Source: Thermostichus vulcanus str. 'Rupite'
Lineage (GTDB): Bacteria > Cyanobacteriota > Cyanobacteriia > Thermostichales > Thermostichaceae
Reading direction: 5' to 3'
NCBI RefSeq assembly: GCF_022848905.1
Contig: NZ_JAFIRA010000039.1
Span: forward strand, 1-38,992
Length of the DNA stretch: 38,992 nucleotides
The notes beneath the pieces are model-generated. The model did not search any database and was not told the origin of the DNA. It saw nothing but the letters and a program-made list of their open reading frames with translations. This document shows, piece by piece, positions 15,955 to 23,547 of this stretch. A program made the translations under genes and the position numbers. Positions within the stretch are counted from its first letter, which is position 1; the number at the start of each line of letters is the position of its first letter.

Positions 15955-16014
15955 GTGTTATTAACTTATGTTAATTTAAGGGCATCTTCACCTTCACTTG
16001 CACCGTCCCTATGA
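15955..16014 (+). CDS. Putative 19-residue leader ORF coupled to the DUF4079 gene
   Basis: A GTG at 15955 stands 7 nt after a strong AAGGAG Shine-Dalgarno. The frame reads 19 codons (MLLTYVNLRASSPSLAPSL if GTG is read as Met) and its TGA at 16012-16014 overlaps the ATG of the DUF4079 gene (ATGA). The DUF4079 ATG itself has no visible ribosome site. Ribosomes finishing the leader could therefore restart on the downstream gene. The peptide has no known family. Alternatively the AAGGAG is a chance match. Confidence 0.4.
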   Translation: MLLTYVNLRASSPSLAPSL

Positions 16015-16505
16015 ACACTCCACTTCCCCACTGGCTTGAGCTAGCCTTGCCCTTTTTTCATCCGGTTTTGATGATGGTAGCCTTTGCCCTTGCCCTTTAT
16101 GCCCTCTACCTCGGGATCCAGGCGCGGCGGGTACGTACCGCTTCTGCGAATGAACGTAAGGAGTTAATTAAAGGAAAGTTTGGCCAGCGACATTATTTGG
16201 CTGGATCCCTGTTTCTGCTGTTGATGGTGTTTGGGGCAATTGGCGGTATGGCAGTCACCTATCTCAACAATGGCAAGCTGTTTGTTGGGCCGCACCTTTT
16301 GGCAGGGTTGGGCATTGTGGCGTTGGTGGCCACTTCCGCTTCTCTGGTTCCCCTCATGAAAGATGGGCAAAAGGTTTGGGCGCGCAATGTCCATGTTGTC
16401 TTGAATGTGGTGATCCTGGGAGTATTGGGTTGGCAGGCGGTGACCGGATTTCAAATTGTGCAGCGCATCGTCACTCAGATGCTCACCACCCCTCAAGTGG
16501 CCTAA
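16011..16505 (+). CDS. DUF4079 family membrane protein (cytochrome b561-like)
   Basis: A 164-residue integral membrane protein with four predicted helices: FFHPVLMMVAFALALYALYLGIQ, HYLAGSLFLLLMVFGAIGGMAVTYL, HLLAGLGIVALVATSASLVPLM and VHVVLNVVILGVLGWQAVTGFQIV. The paired His residues (FHP, HYLAG, GPHLLAG, NVHVVLN) are placed as in cytochrome b561-type haem-binding four-helix bundles. The pattern is that of DUF4079, a cyanobacterial and plastid-lineage family. A role in membrane electron transfer is plausible but unproven. Its start overlaps the stop of a short leader ORF that has the only good ribosome site in the region. Confidence 0.82.
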   Translation: MNTPLPHWLELALPFFHPVLMMVAFALALYALYLGIQARRVRTASANERKELIKGKFGQRHYLAGSLFLLLMVFGAIGGMAVTYLNNGKLFVGPHLLAGLGIVALVATSASLVPLMKDGQKVWARNVHVVLNVVILGVLGWQAVTGFQIVQRIVTQMLTTPQVA

Positions 16506-16594
16506 GCACCTCAGTCCGGTTTGTCCCATGGCAGGGAGCTTAACGACCCTTAGGGTTATTGCACAATGGATCCCAGTCTGTTTCGGTTCAACCC

Positions 16595-17449
16595 ATGCCT
16601 GTTAGTCCCCTTCCCAGTTGGGTCAAGCGCTCCATCGGCAAAGCCAGCGATACCTCCGCCGTGCAGCAGGTGATCAAACAACGGGGCTTGCACACCATTT
16701 GCGAAGAAGGGCGTTGTCCGAATCGGGCCGAGTGCTACAGCCAAAAAACCGCCACCTTCCTGCTCATGGGAGGGGTTTGTACCCGGGCTTGCTCCTTTTG
16801 TCAGGTAGAAACCGGGCGGCCTGGGCAGTTGGATCCGGAAGAACCGGAAAAAGTCGCTGAAGCTGTACAACTTTTGGGGTTGAGCTATGTGGTGCTGACC
16901 TCGGTAGCCCGCGATGATCTGCCGGATCAGGGATCCGGTCGGTTTGTGGAGGTGATGCAGGCGATTCGGCAGCGCTGTCCGGGCACCGACATTGAAGTTC
17001 TCACCCCTGACTTTCGTGGCGACCGCGACTGTATTGCCCGGGTGGTGGCAGCCCAGCCCATCTGCTACAACCACAACATCGAAACGGTGCGACGGCTTTC
17101 GCAAGCGGTACGGCGGAGCTCGGGGTATGAGTTGTCCTTGCGGGTGTTGAAAACCGTTAAAGAATTGGCTCCGAATTTAGCCACCAAGTCCGGCCTAATG
17201 TTGGGCCACGGCGAAACCCGTGCCGAAGTGCTAGAGACCCTCCAGGATCTCCTGGCAGTGGGGTGTGATCGCCTGACGTTAGGACAATATCTCCAGCCCT
17301 CCTTGGCCCATCGCCCGGTCGAACGCTACTGGACTCCCGCAGAGTTTGTCGAATTGGGCCAAATCGCCCGTCAGATGGGCTTTCAGCAGGTGCGCTCCGG
17401 GCCATTGGTGCGTAGCTCTTACCACGCTGCCGAGATGGGTCAAGATTAG
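16595..17449 (+). CDS. lipA: Lipoyl synthase LipA
   Basis: A 284-residue radical SAM enzyme that inserts two sulfurs into octanoyl-protein to make the lipoyl cofactor of 2-oxoacid dehydrogenases and the glycine cleavage H-protein. Both clusters are visible: the auxiliary CX4CX5C (C36, C41, C47 in [12 protein letters not shown]) and the SAM-cluster CX3CX2C (C62, C66, C69 in CTRACSFC). TLGQYLQPS near the end, and RSSYHAAE with the terminal serine ligand, are also as expected. ATG 16595 gives the family's usual N-terminus ([14 protein letters not shown]); an upstream TTG at 16559 would add 12 residues. No lipB is adjacent. Confidence 0.95.
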   Translation: MPVSPLPSWVKRSIGKASDTSAVQQVIKQRGLHTICEEGRCPNRAECYSQKTATFLLMGGVCTRACSFCQVETGRPGQLDPEEPEKVAEAVQLLGLSYVVLTSVARDDLPDQGSGRFVEVMQAIRQRCPGTDIEVLTPDFRGDRDCIARVVAAQPICYNHNIETVRRLSQAVRRSSGYELSLRVLKTVKELAPNLATKSGLMLGHGETRAEVLETLQDLLAVGCDRLTLGQYLQPSLAHRPVERYWTPAEFVELGQIARQMGFQQVRSGPLVRSSYHAAEMGQD

Positions 17450-17508
17450 ACCAAAATTAAGGGATCCCTAGCATTCCCTTCCCATCGCCCTATACTCCCG
17501 CATCCAGT

Positions 17509-17529
17509 CCTAATTAATAATTAATTAGG
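17509..17529. terminator. AT-rich perfect inverted repeat between convergent genes
   Basis: CCTAATTAA (17509-17517), spacer TAA, TTAATTAGG (17521-17529) is a perfect 9-bp stem. It lies between the lipA stop (17449) and the opposing ABC-ATPase, whose TAA stop falls inside the right arm (17525-17527). It may work as a two-way transcription end, or be a protein-binding palindrome; the stem is AT-rich and has no long T-run, so the terminator role is tentative. Confidence 0.4.
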
Positions 17530-18625
17530 GGTTAGGTTCTGGGATACGGTGCATCCGCTCTGGGTGCCAACTTAAGGTCACCTCCGTTCCTTCCGGTAGC
17601 CGCCGCGAGTGGATTCCGGGGTTCGGTTGCAGAGCCAAAAGTTTTACCTCAGAGCCAGACACACACACCTGGTAGCGAATGGAAACTCCCAAGTAGGCGG
17701 TATCACAAATGTGCCCCGTCAAGTGGCAATGTCCATCCGGGATCCCGTCCCCAGGCAAACTCACTTGAATATGTTCCGGTCGCAAGGCAAACAGGGCCGC
17801 TTCTCCCATGCACCGTTCCGCTAGGGATCCCTCGATCAGGTTGGTTTGCCCGATAAAGCTTGCCACAAAGCGGGTGGCCGGTCGTTCGTACAGTTCTGCC
17901 GGGGATCCCAGTTGTTCGATGCGCCCCTGATTGAAGACGGCAATGCGATCGCTCATGGTCAGGGCTTCTTCTTGGTCATGGGTAACGTACAAAAAGGTGA
18001 GGCCAAGGCGGTGTTGCAGGGCTTTCAGTTCGAACTGCATCTGCTGGCGCAACTTCAAATCCAAGGCTCCCAAGGGCTCATCCAGCAGCAGCACCTGCGG
18101 TTGTCCGACAAGGGCGCGGGCCAAAGCTACCCGTTGCCGTTGCCCCCCCGACAGTTGAGCAGGTTTGCGGGATCCCATCTGGGGCAGTTGCACCAAATCC
18201 AGTGCTTCTTGAACTCGTTTTTGGCGTTCCTTGGCAGGGAGACCGCGAATCATCAGGCTATAGCCGATATTTTCTGCCACCGTCATGTGGGGAAAGAGGG
18301 CATAGTCCTGAAATACGGTGTTCACCTGCCGTCGGTGGGGGGGTAAACCCGAAACATCCTGGCCATTCAACTCAATCCGCCCCTGATCCGGACGCTCAAA
18401 GCCCGCGATCATCCGCAAACACGTGGTTTTGCCTGAGCCAGAAGGCCCCAACAAGGTGAAAAACTCCCCCTGTCGCACCTGCAAATTCACCCCATCCACT
18501 GCCTGGATCCCGGAAAAATTGCGACTGACCTGCACCATACGAATGGCCGCAGGGGATCCCTTTTCCCTCTCGGCTTGGATGTTACTGAGGCTGGCATCAG
18601 GGGTGAGGGCAGATTCGGCAATCAT
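17525..18625 (-). CDS. PotA-type ABC transporter ATP-binding protein (CUT1/spermidine-iron type)
   Basis: About 366 residues from ATG 18625 (MIAESALTPD). Earlier starts up to 18805 would add a non-conserved leader, and ATG 18541 would begin directly at the domain. It has Walker A GPSGSGKT at 60-67, a Q-loop VFQDYALFPHMTVAENI, signature LSGGQRQRVALARAL, Walker B VLLLDEPLGALD, and switch His in YVTHDQEEALTMSD. A C-terminal TOBE-like domain follows (ALRPEHIQVSLP, YLGVSIRYQV). Closest in pattern to PotA (spermidine/putrescine) and related FbpC/thiosulfate-type importers. No permease or binding protein adjoins it, so the substrate is undecided; it may serve several transporters or pair with distant permeases. 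Confidence 0.85.
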   Translation of the reverse strand: MIAESALTPDASLSNIQAEREKGSPAAIRMVQVSRNFSGIQAVDGVNLQVRQGEFFTLLGPSGSGKTTCLRMIAGFERPDQGRIELNGQDVSGLPPHRRQVNTVFQDYALFPHMTVAENIGYSLMIRGLPAKERQKRVQEALDLVQLPQMGSRKPAQLSGGQRQRVALARALVGQPQVLLLDEPLGALDLKLRQQMQFELKALQHRLGLTFLYVTHDQEEALTMSDRIAVFNQGRIEQLGSPAELYERPATRFVASFIGQTNLIEGSLAERCMGEAALFALRPEHIQVSLPGDGIPDGHCHLTGHICDTAYLGVSIRYQVCVSGSEVKLLALQPNPGIHSRRLPEGTEVTLSWHPERMHRIPEPNP

Positions 18626-18779
18626 GTCGGCGCGGGTAGCCAATGAACCTATTATGCGGGATCCCTTCTTATATCTATCGGCAGGTCTCCACAAAGGCCG
18701 AAAAAATCCCCCGCTGTTGCAGGGGAAAGAGAGACTCATGGCGAGGAGATAAGCTGCATTCTTGTAGTGGTGAAGCAGT

Positions 18780-19076
18780 TTAGTTGCCCACAGAGCCATG
18801 CTCACGCGCTTGTTGCACCAGCTCCCGAATACGAGACCTCATCACAGGGGAGTTGGCTTCCACAATTGGGCTATCCACAAGCAAACTGGCTCGCAATTCC
18901 CCCCGAGAGGAAGAGGCACTGGGCTCAAAGTGGCTGCCACCGTTGTTACGAGTTTGACTGGCTTGTCGTTGTAGCGCGCGCACAGCGGGAGTGGCAGTGC
19001 TAGTCAGCGTAGCAGAACCACCAATCAGCACAGCGACCGAGAGAAGGGTCAGTGTCATGCGGCGAAGGGGTTTCAT
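18780..19076 (-). CDS. Small exported protein of unknown function
   Basis: A 98-residue protein from ATG 19076, supported by AGGAG 8 nt upstream. The N-terminus MKPLRRMTLTLLSVAVLIGGSATLTSTATPAVRA is a typical signal peptide with probable cleavage after an Ala near residue 30. The mature part is short, polar and Ser/Arg-rich (LQRQASQTRNNGGSHFEPSASSSRGE), ending in a charged helix VMRSRIRELVQQAREHGSVGN. I recognise no family. Its upstream region is related over ~135 bp to that of the exported-protein gene at 20496-20993, which suggests shared control. A conserved N-terminal leader beginning at an upstream ATG (19127) is possible but less likely. Confidence 0.65.
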   Translation of the reverse strand: MKPLRRMTLTLLSVAVLIGGSATLTSTATPAVRALQRQASQTRNNGGSHFEPSASSSRGELRASLLVDSPIVEANSPVMRSRIRELVQQAREHGSVGN

Positions 19077-19106
19077 ACTGGAATCTCCTGAAGAAGGATG
19101 GGAACA

Positions 19107-19240
19107 GAGGTTACTTTCACGATGCATTCATTAAAACTTTTAGATCTGAGTAAGATTTGAGAACACACTGTGAACAGGCAAAGATTTGGCTGAGATATTA
19201 CTGAAAAAATACCTCAACTTTTGGGTAGTGATTGAGCCCC
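19107..19240 (-). promoter_or_regulatory. Duplicated upstream regulatory region, copy 1
   Basis: This ~134-bp segment upstream of the small exported-protein gene aligns with 21089-21225, upstream of the other exported-protein gene, at roughly 60% identity. The best-kept core is 19208-19229 on the plus strand, AATACC-TCAACTTTTGGGTAGT, with a TACC/GGGTA dyad. Other shared blocks are GAGGTT-CTT, AAA-CTTTTAGA-CTGAG and ACTGTG-A. Both copies face the same way relative to their genes. Confidence 0.6.
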
Positions 19241-19399
19241 ATTTTTTCCAGAGATTATGCAACCCTAATACTCGGCCACAAATAGGGCTTGACTGTCGAT
19301 GAGAGCTTTCTCAGAAGCTATGATTGATCCCTTCTTCTATCAGGATATCGCAAAGTTAAGCATTGTTTCAAGGATATTTATATCTTTACGGTTCTTGGT

Positions 19400-20389
19400 T
19401 TAGCGAAACAGCTCCTCCCACGCCACAGTTGGTTCACCCTCTTGCTGTAACAAAGCCTTTTTCTGGGATAGCACCAGACCCAGCTTCTCCGGATTAAAAT
19501 TCGCTGGGAAGAGGGTCGTTTGATCATAAACAGCACCACTCCAAAAGGTTTCTTCTATATTTGTTTCCCGTAAGTCAGCTCCAATTAAATTGGCTCCCCG
19601 TAAGTCTGTCTGTCGCAGATCAGCTCCTTTTAGTCGCGCTCTTTCCAAATTAGCCCCCTGAAAAATGCTCCTCTGTAAGTTGGCAGATTCTAAATAAGCC
19701 CCACGCAAGTTGGATCCCGGAAAGTAAGCTCCATATAGATTGGCCAACGACAAGTCAATCCCTTCTAGATCAGATCCTCCAACATATGCACCCGAGAGGT
19801 TGGCTTTTTGGGCATAGGCAAAGGTAAGAATTGCATTTTGCAGCTCAGCACCCGTCAGATTGGTCTCAATTAATAAGGCTTCAGAAAGGTCGGATCGATT
19901 CAGGAGAGCAAGACTGAGATTAGCCCAACTTAAATTGGCCCCTTGTAGATTGGATCCCTGTAAATCCAACTCGGGAAGATGAGCTTGCTCCAATTCAGCC
20001 TTAGATAAAGAGAGTTGAGGCAACAGCTCCAGTCGTGACAAAAAAGCCATGAGTGTCCCTCGCTCTGGCCCTTGAACTTCTGTTAGAGTGGTTAGAATTA
20101 AAGCCTGAATAAGTAAAACTTGATTATCGCTAGATTCTTTTTCCAGTATGGTTTCTCGCAGTTGTGTGAGAGAGAATCGTAGCCAAACCTGACGCTCAGC
20201 ATAAGACTGTTTTCCTTGATCATACTGAACCAAAGCTAATACAACTAAACCAAGAGCTAGACCAGGCAGACTCATCTTTATTAACCGTGAAAGAAGTTGG
20301 ATAATAGTTCGGTTCCAGGCTTTACCTTTCTGAAGGAAAAATTTCATGATGTTGATTTTGTTTCCAATTTGTGAATTGATTGCATTCAT
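19400..20389 (-). CDS. Membrane-anchored pentapeptide-repeat protein
   Basis: About 329 residues from ATG 20389; a TTG at 20470 or ATG at 20347 are alternatives. One membrane helix near residues 42-56 (LPGLALGLVVLALVQ) is followed by a ~95-residue linker. Then ~140-300 is built of pentapeptide repeats of the A(D/N)LxX type: LDLQGSNLQGANLSWANLSLALL, GADLRQTDLRGANLIGADLRETN. Such repeats form a right-handed square beta-helix. The tail ANFNPEKLGL is common after cyanobacterial pentapeptide domains. The repeat domain would lie outside the membrane, on the periplasmic or lumenal side if the N-terminus is inside. No enzymatic motif is present. The linker resembles that of cyanobacterial proteins annotated only as pentapeptide-repeat proteins. 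The gene is on the same strand as its two exported-protein neighbours. Confidence 0.82.
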   Translation of the reverse strand: MNAINSQIGNKINIMKFFLQKGKAWNRTIIQLLSRLIKMSLPGLALGLVVLALVQYDQGKQSYAERQVWLRFSLTQLRETILEKESSDNQVLLIQALILTTLTEVQGPERGTLMAFLSRLELLPQLSLSKAELEQAHLPELDLQGSNLQGANLSWANLSLALLNRSDLSEALLIETNLTGAELQNAILTFAYAQKANLSGAYVGGSDLEGIDLSLANLYGAYFPGSNLRGAYLESANLQRSIFQGANLERARLKGADLRQTDLRGANLIGADLRETNIEETFWSGAVYDQTTLFPANFNPEKLGLVLSQKKALLQQEGEPTVAWEELFR

Positions 20390-20495
20390 ATTCTCTAGCC
20401 ATCTGCATCTTGCAATCCAACAAAATAAACCCCAGATGTAAGTAACACCTGAGGCAAGGGAGCTTAACAAAAAGAAAAGGATGCCTGGCTAGAAT

Positions 20496-20993
20496 TTAGG
20501 TAGCGCGGCCTCTCGCAGGAGATAAAATCCGGGCTGCACCAACAGGCACGGCTGAATCCCCGGTTTCAGGAGTCATTGCAGAAACAAAGTAGAAGGTGGA
20601 ATTGCCATCCTGGACAAAACTAATACCTTCAATGTTGACCACAAGATGCTCACCTGGTTTAGCAGCCTCTTTCAGCGAGATGCTGATCTTGGTTGGCTCA
20701 ATGGTGACATTTGCAGGTACAACTTCACCCATAGCTGTCCGAACAACCACAGCCCTAGCTTCTTGCAAGTTAAAGCACTGAATGGTTAGTCCAGTAACTT
20801 CTACTTCTGCAATGCCAACCTCGATGATGTGATCCCGTGCTAACCCGCCTGAAACATAGGAACGAGCCACAAAGGGACCCCGCGGATCGATGTTGCGGTT
20901 TAGAAACTGAGCCTGAGCGTGGGTCGCAAGAATGAGAACAGATGTGCCAGCCAGAACAAAAGTTGACACAATATTAAGAACGGAGCGTTTCAC
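20496..20993 (-). CDS. Exported protein of unknown function
   Basis: A 165-residue protein from GTG 20993, preceded by AGAGG. A clear signal peptide, MKRSVLNIVSTFVLAGTSVLILATHAQA, ends at an AxA site. The mature domain is beta-rich: HIIEVGIAEVEVTGLTIQCFNLQEARAVVVRTAMGEVVPANVTIEPTKISISL and GEHLVVNIEGISFVQDGNSTFYFVSAMTP. It has an overall feel of the exported cyanobacterial DUF2808-type beta proteins, but I do not see that family's key phrases and leave it unassigned. Its upstream region is a diverged copy of the one before the small exported protein at 18780-19076. Confidence 0.72.
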   Translation of the reverse strand: MKRSVLNIVSTFVLAGTSVLILATHAQAQFLNRNIDPRGPFVARSYVSGGLARDHIIEVGIAEVEVTGLTIQCFNLQEARAVVVRTAMGEVVPANVTIEPTKISISLKEAAKPGEHLVVNIEGISFVQDGNSTFYFVSAMTPETGDSAVPVGAARILSPARGRAT

Positions 20994-21088
20994 ATTAACC
21001 TCTGGGAAGGGATAGAACGCCGCATCTTGATGTTGAACAGTCTAGATGTGTCCAGCGACAAGACGAAGCAAGGGAACCTTGAGGGCTT

Positions 21089-21225
21089 GAGGTTGCTTCT
21101 CTTTCCTCATGGTTTGAGTAAAAGCTCTTAGACTGAGAAAATGTTGAGTGAAAACTGTGGAGAGATGAAGAGTTTGCTGAAGCAGCGCTGAAGAATACCC
21201 TCAACTTTTGGGTAGTTCCTTGAGT
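21089..21225 (-). promoter_or_regulatory. Duplicated upstream regulatory region, copy 2
   Basis: Counterpart of 19107-19240, lying ~95-230 bp upstream of the exported-protein gene whose start is 20993. Here the core is a complete dyad, TACCCTCAACTTTTGGGTA at 21196-21214, with TACCC and GGGTA arms 9 nt apart. The conservation of the core over flanking sequence suggests a binding site for one regulator shared by the two genes. Confidence 0.6.
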
Positions 21226-21332
21226 CTTGATCAGTGGATCCCTGATTCAATCGATGTTCTGCTCTAGTAAATCTAGGAGCTGTAACTGTGATTTTGGCTT
21301 ACGGATGAGGTTGTAGATAGTTGCATGTGGCT

Positions 21333-22751
21333 TTAGAGGCTTGTCTTCTGCCATATCCCACTGCGCCAACGGCTCACCATCAGGGATCCCAACCCAGCCA
21401 CATAAATGAGGACGGCTAACCATCCTCCTACAGCCCCCCAACCCAACCCCGGCAAAAAGGGGAGCCAGCTTTGACCCGATGGGAAAATCATCATCTGCGC
21501 CAGCGGTAAGAACACCAGCCAGCTCATCCCGAGCATAATCACCATCGGTACCCGCACATCCCCCGCCCCCCGCAGGGATCCCAGTGCTGCGAAGTTGATG
21601 CCATCAAACAGGAAAGAGACACCGATAATTTTCAAAAGCAGCCCGCCCAAGCGGATAATGCTCGCAGCATTGGCATCGACTTCACTTACAAATAAGCTGA
21701 TCAAGGGTTGGCCGAACAGAGCCAGTGTGCCGCCGATCACCGCCATGTACCCTAAAGTCCATCCCATCACCGCATTGCCCAGACGCTTAGCCCAGTTGGG
21801 TTGCCCAGAACCGATCGCCTGACCCACCAAGACAGTGGCGGACTGCTCCAAGCCAATGGCTGGCAAATAGGCAAAGCGAGACAACATCAGACAAATGTGG
21901 GCGGTTGCCCCCTCCACAGCTCCCACCTGCCCGATCATCAACTGAAATAGAGTGAAAGAACTCATATCCGCCAAGGAGTAAATCCAGATCGGCAGGCCCA
22001 ATTTCAGCAATGGACGAATACGTCCTGTCGCCGCTAAGGGGTTCCAACCCCGGTTCCAAGTGTGTCGGCTGGCATAACTCCGATGGATCCACCCGGAGAG
22101 AAACACCAGCAGGTACAGGCTGAGCTCCACATACTCCGAGAGGATCGTGCCCCAAGCAGCTCCACCAATTCCCCAGCCAAAGCCAAAAATGAACAGAGCA
22201 TTCAGCACCCCATTCAACAACACGCTACAGCCGCTCACACAGAGAGTGACCCAGGTGCGACCAATCCCGTTAAAAAATCCCGACAGGGAAAAGGTTCCCA
22301 ACAGGGCGGATCCCCCCCAAACTCGGATCTGCCAATAGGCACTGGCCTGTTCAGAGACACCCTCCGGCAGAGGCAGCCCCGCGTAGAGAAGGCCCCCAAA
22401 AATCGAAAGCAGCCCACACAATGGGAACAAGGCTAACCCCACTCCTACCCCTGACCAAGCATGGCCAGAAGCCCCCTTCGGATCCCCAGCCGCATAGGTT
22501 TGGGCCACCAGAGTTTGGACCGCCCGACCTAGATTGATGAAAGGCCCGAGGGCAACAAGGGTAGGCAACCAAGCCGCGTTCATCCCGGCCAAGGCTTGGC
22601 TAGAGATCTGGCCTATAAACCAGGTATCGGTGATCCCCATCAAGGCTTGGATACTGGCGCTGAGAATCAAAGGGATCGCTAACCCAACCACGGCTCGATG
22701 ATCCACCTGGGGGATCCCTTTTGCATCCAGCCGTTGTGCAACCACAACCAT
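21333..22751 (-). CDS. MATE-family multidrug/cation antiporter
   Basis: A 472-residue membrane protein with about twelve helices in two six-helix halves. Opening AVVGLAIPLILSASIQALMGITDTWFIGQISSQALAGMNAAW is the usual MATE N-terminal pattern, with the family's conserved 'D-W/F-IG' after helix 1. Later ALLGTFSLSGFFNGIGRTW and LEQSATVLVGQAIGSGQPNWAKR correspond to the conserved segments of the two halves. MATE proteins export drugs or cationic compounds in exchange for Na+ or H+; the substrate cannot be told. A perfect 12-bp palindrome lies 51 bp upstream and may be an operator. The gene borders the degraded island at 22.8-25 kb but is itself intact. Confidence 0.92.
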   Translation of the reverse strand: MVVVAQRLDAKGIPQVDHRAVVGLAIPLILSASIQALMGITDTWFIGQISSQALAGMNAAWLPTLVALGPFINLGRAVQTLVAQTYAAGDPKGASGHAWSGVGVGLALFPLCGLLSIFGGLLYAGLPLPEGVSEQASAYWQIRVWGGSALLGTFSLSGFFNGIGRTWVTLCVSGCSVLLNGVLNALFIFGFGWGIGGAAWGTILSEYVELSLYLLVFLSGWIHRSYASRHTWNRGWNPLAATGRIRPLLKLGLPIWIYSLADMSSFTLFQLMIGQVGAVEGATAHICLMLSRFAYLPAIGLEQSATVLVGQAIGSGQPNWAKRLGNAVMGWTLGYMAVIGGTLALFGQPLISLFVSEVDANAASIIRLGGLLLKIIGVSFLFDGINFAALGSLRGAGDVRVPMVIMLGMSWLVFLPLAQMMIFPSGQSWLPFLPGLGWGAVGGWLAVLIYVAGLGSLMVSRWRSGIWQKTSL

Positions 22752-22801
22752 GTTGTCCTACTCGCCTGAGCAACACCAACCCTGCCCAGGCAGACTGTAT
22801 G

Positions 22802-22813
22802 TTACATATGTAA
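22802..22813. promoter_or_regulatory. Perfect palindrome upstream of the MATE gene, candidate operator
   Basis: TTACATATGTAA is a perfect 12-bp palindrome (near-palindromic to 16 bp, TGTTACATATGTAATA). It sits 51 bp before the MATE start codon, the position where a TetR-, MarR- or ArsR-type repressor commonly binds an efflux gene's promoter. No regulator gene adjoins it. Palindromes of this length do occur by chance in AT-rich promoters. Confidence 0.4.
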
Positions 22814-22887
22814 TACAAGCTTGGTCAAGGATGAAGACCACAGACTTAGGGATCCCGTTCTTTGCTGATTTCCCCTGTTCAGCCAGT

Positions 22888-23267
22888 TCACCAGCAGAAG
22901 CGCAAGGGCAAATCGGAGTCAAAATCCAACTGCCTGCCCAGGTGTTCGCCGTCAAAGCCCAGTTCCAGGTGATAGGTGGATCCCGCTTGCCACTCGATTT
23001 GAGATCCAACATCGATCGCAGCTCTGGGGAGGGATCCTCAAGCAGCAGGGCTGCTCAAGCGAACTCGGCTCACTTCCTTCAGGCCCAAAGGGTGTTGCAG
23101 GGGTTGGGCCTGCTCGGGTGGGTAGGTGTCTGGGCGGCTGGCAAAGCCGAGGAAAAACAACATCGGCTCGGTTAACTGCTGGGCATTGGTGGCAACAGAA
23201 ATGCTGAGTGGTTCGGGTAAATAGGGGGGGGCGATAGGGCCAAATGGTGATCCAGCTCAAAGGTCAT
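22888..23267 (-). pseudogene. Decayed VOC/glyoxalase-like gene
   Basis: Minus-strand remains of a VOC-superfamily protein. A start MTFELDHH (ATG 23267) is followed, after an apparent ~100-codon deletion and change of frame, by W-PYRPP. A run of eight C at ~23221-23232 then appears to carry one extra base, after which YLPEPLSISVATNAQ, EPMLFFLGFASRPD and PLGLKEVSRVRLSSP read well. TGA at 23038-23040 then interrupts the same frame, which continues through DVGSQIEWQAGSTYHLELGFDGE to a natural TGA at 22888-22890. The pattern matches a cyanobacterial VOC family I recall, normally ~220-250 residues. Three independent lesions mean the gene is dead. Confidence 0.55.
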
Positions 23268-23306
23268 TTTTGTGTCAGGGCCAGATCTTGCCGGCTCAGA
23301 AAGGGT

Positions 23307-23545
23307 TTACAGGAGAGGGGGCATCCACAACCGTGAAATTGGGCACTCAAACCCTGGCAGTAAAGGGGAGCTGAGTTTGTCTTCTCCTAAGCAAGTTTTC
23401 AGGAGTGCCAATTGCTCTTGCTGGCGTTGATAGACCTCCACCTGTTGCTGTTGCCAGTCCACCACCCAATACTCTCCTATACCCCACGCCGACTGTAGAG
23501 CTTGATCTTGGTTTGCTTATCTCGGCTGACATTCCGGGATCCGAG
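23307..23545 (-). pseudogene. Uma2/DUF820 C-terminal half, split from its N-terminus and frameshifted
   Basis: On the minus strand, GSRNVSRDKQTKIKLYSRRGV is followed, after a ~2-nt frame change near 23480, by GEYWVVDWQQQQVEVYQRQQE and LSSPLLPGFECPISRLW, ending at TAA 23307-23309. This is the C-terminal half of a Uma2-family protein (PD-(D/E)xK-like fold), including the conserved K and the EYWVVD strand. Its N-terminal half is at 24780-24954 on the same strand. About 1.2 kb of tnpB debris lies between, and ~50 central residues are missing. Confidence 0.75.
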
Positions 23546-23547
23546 AC

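Noticed and set aside
16556-17104. Open frame of 182 codons on the minus strand
   Set aside because: Antisense to lipA, whose motifs are unmistakable.
22952-23260. 102-codon open frame on the minus strand
   Set aside because: It is one shifted frame of the decayed VOC gene (it contains WPYRPP and then leaves the homologous frame at the C run).
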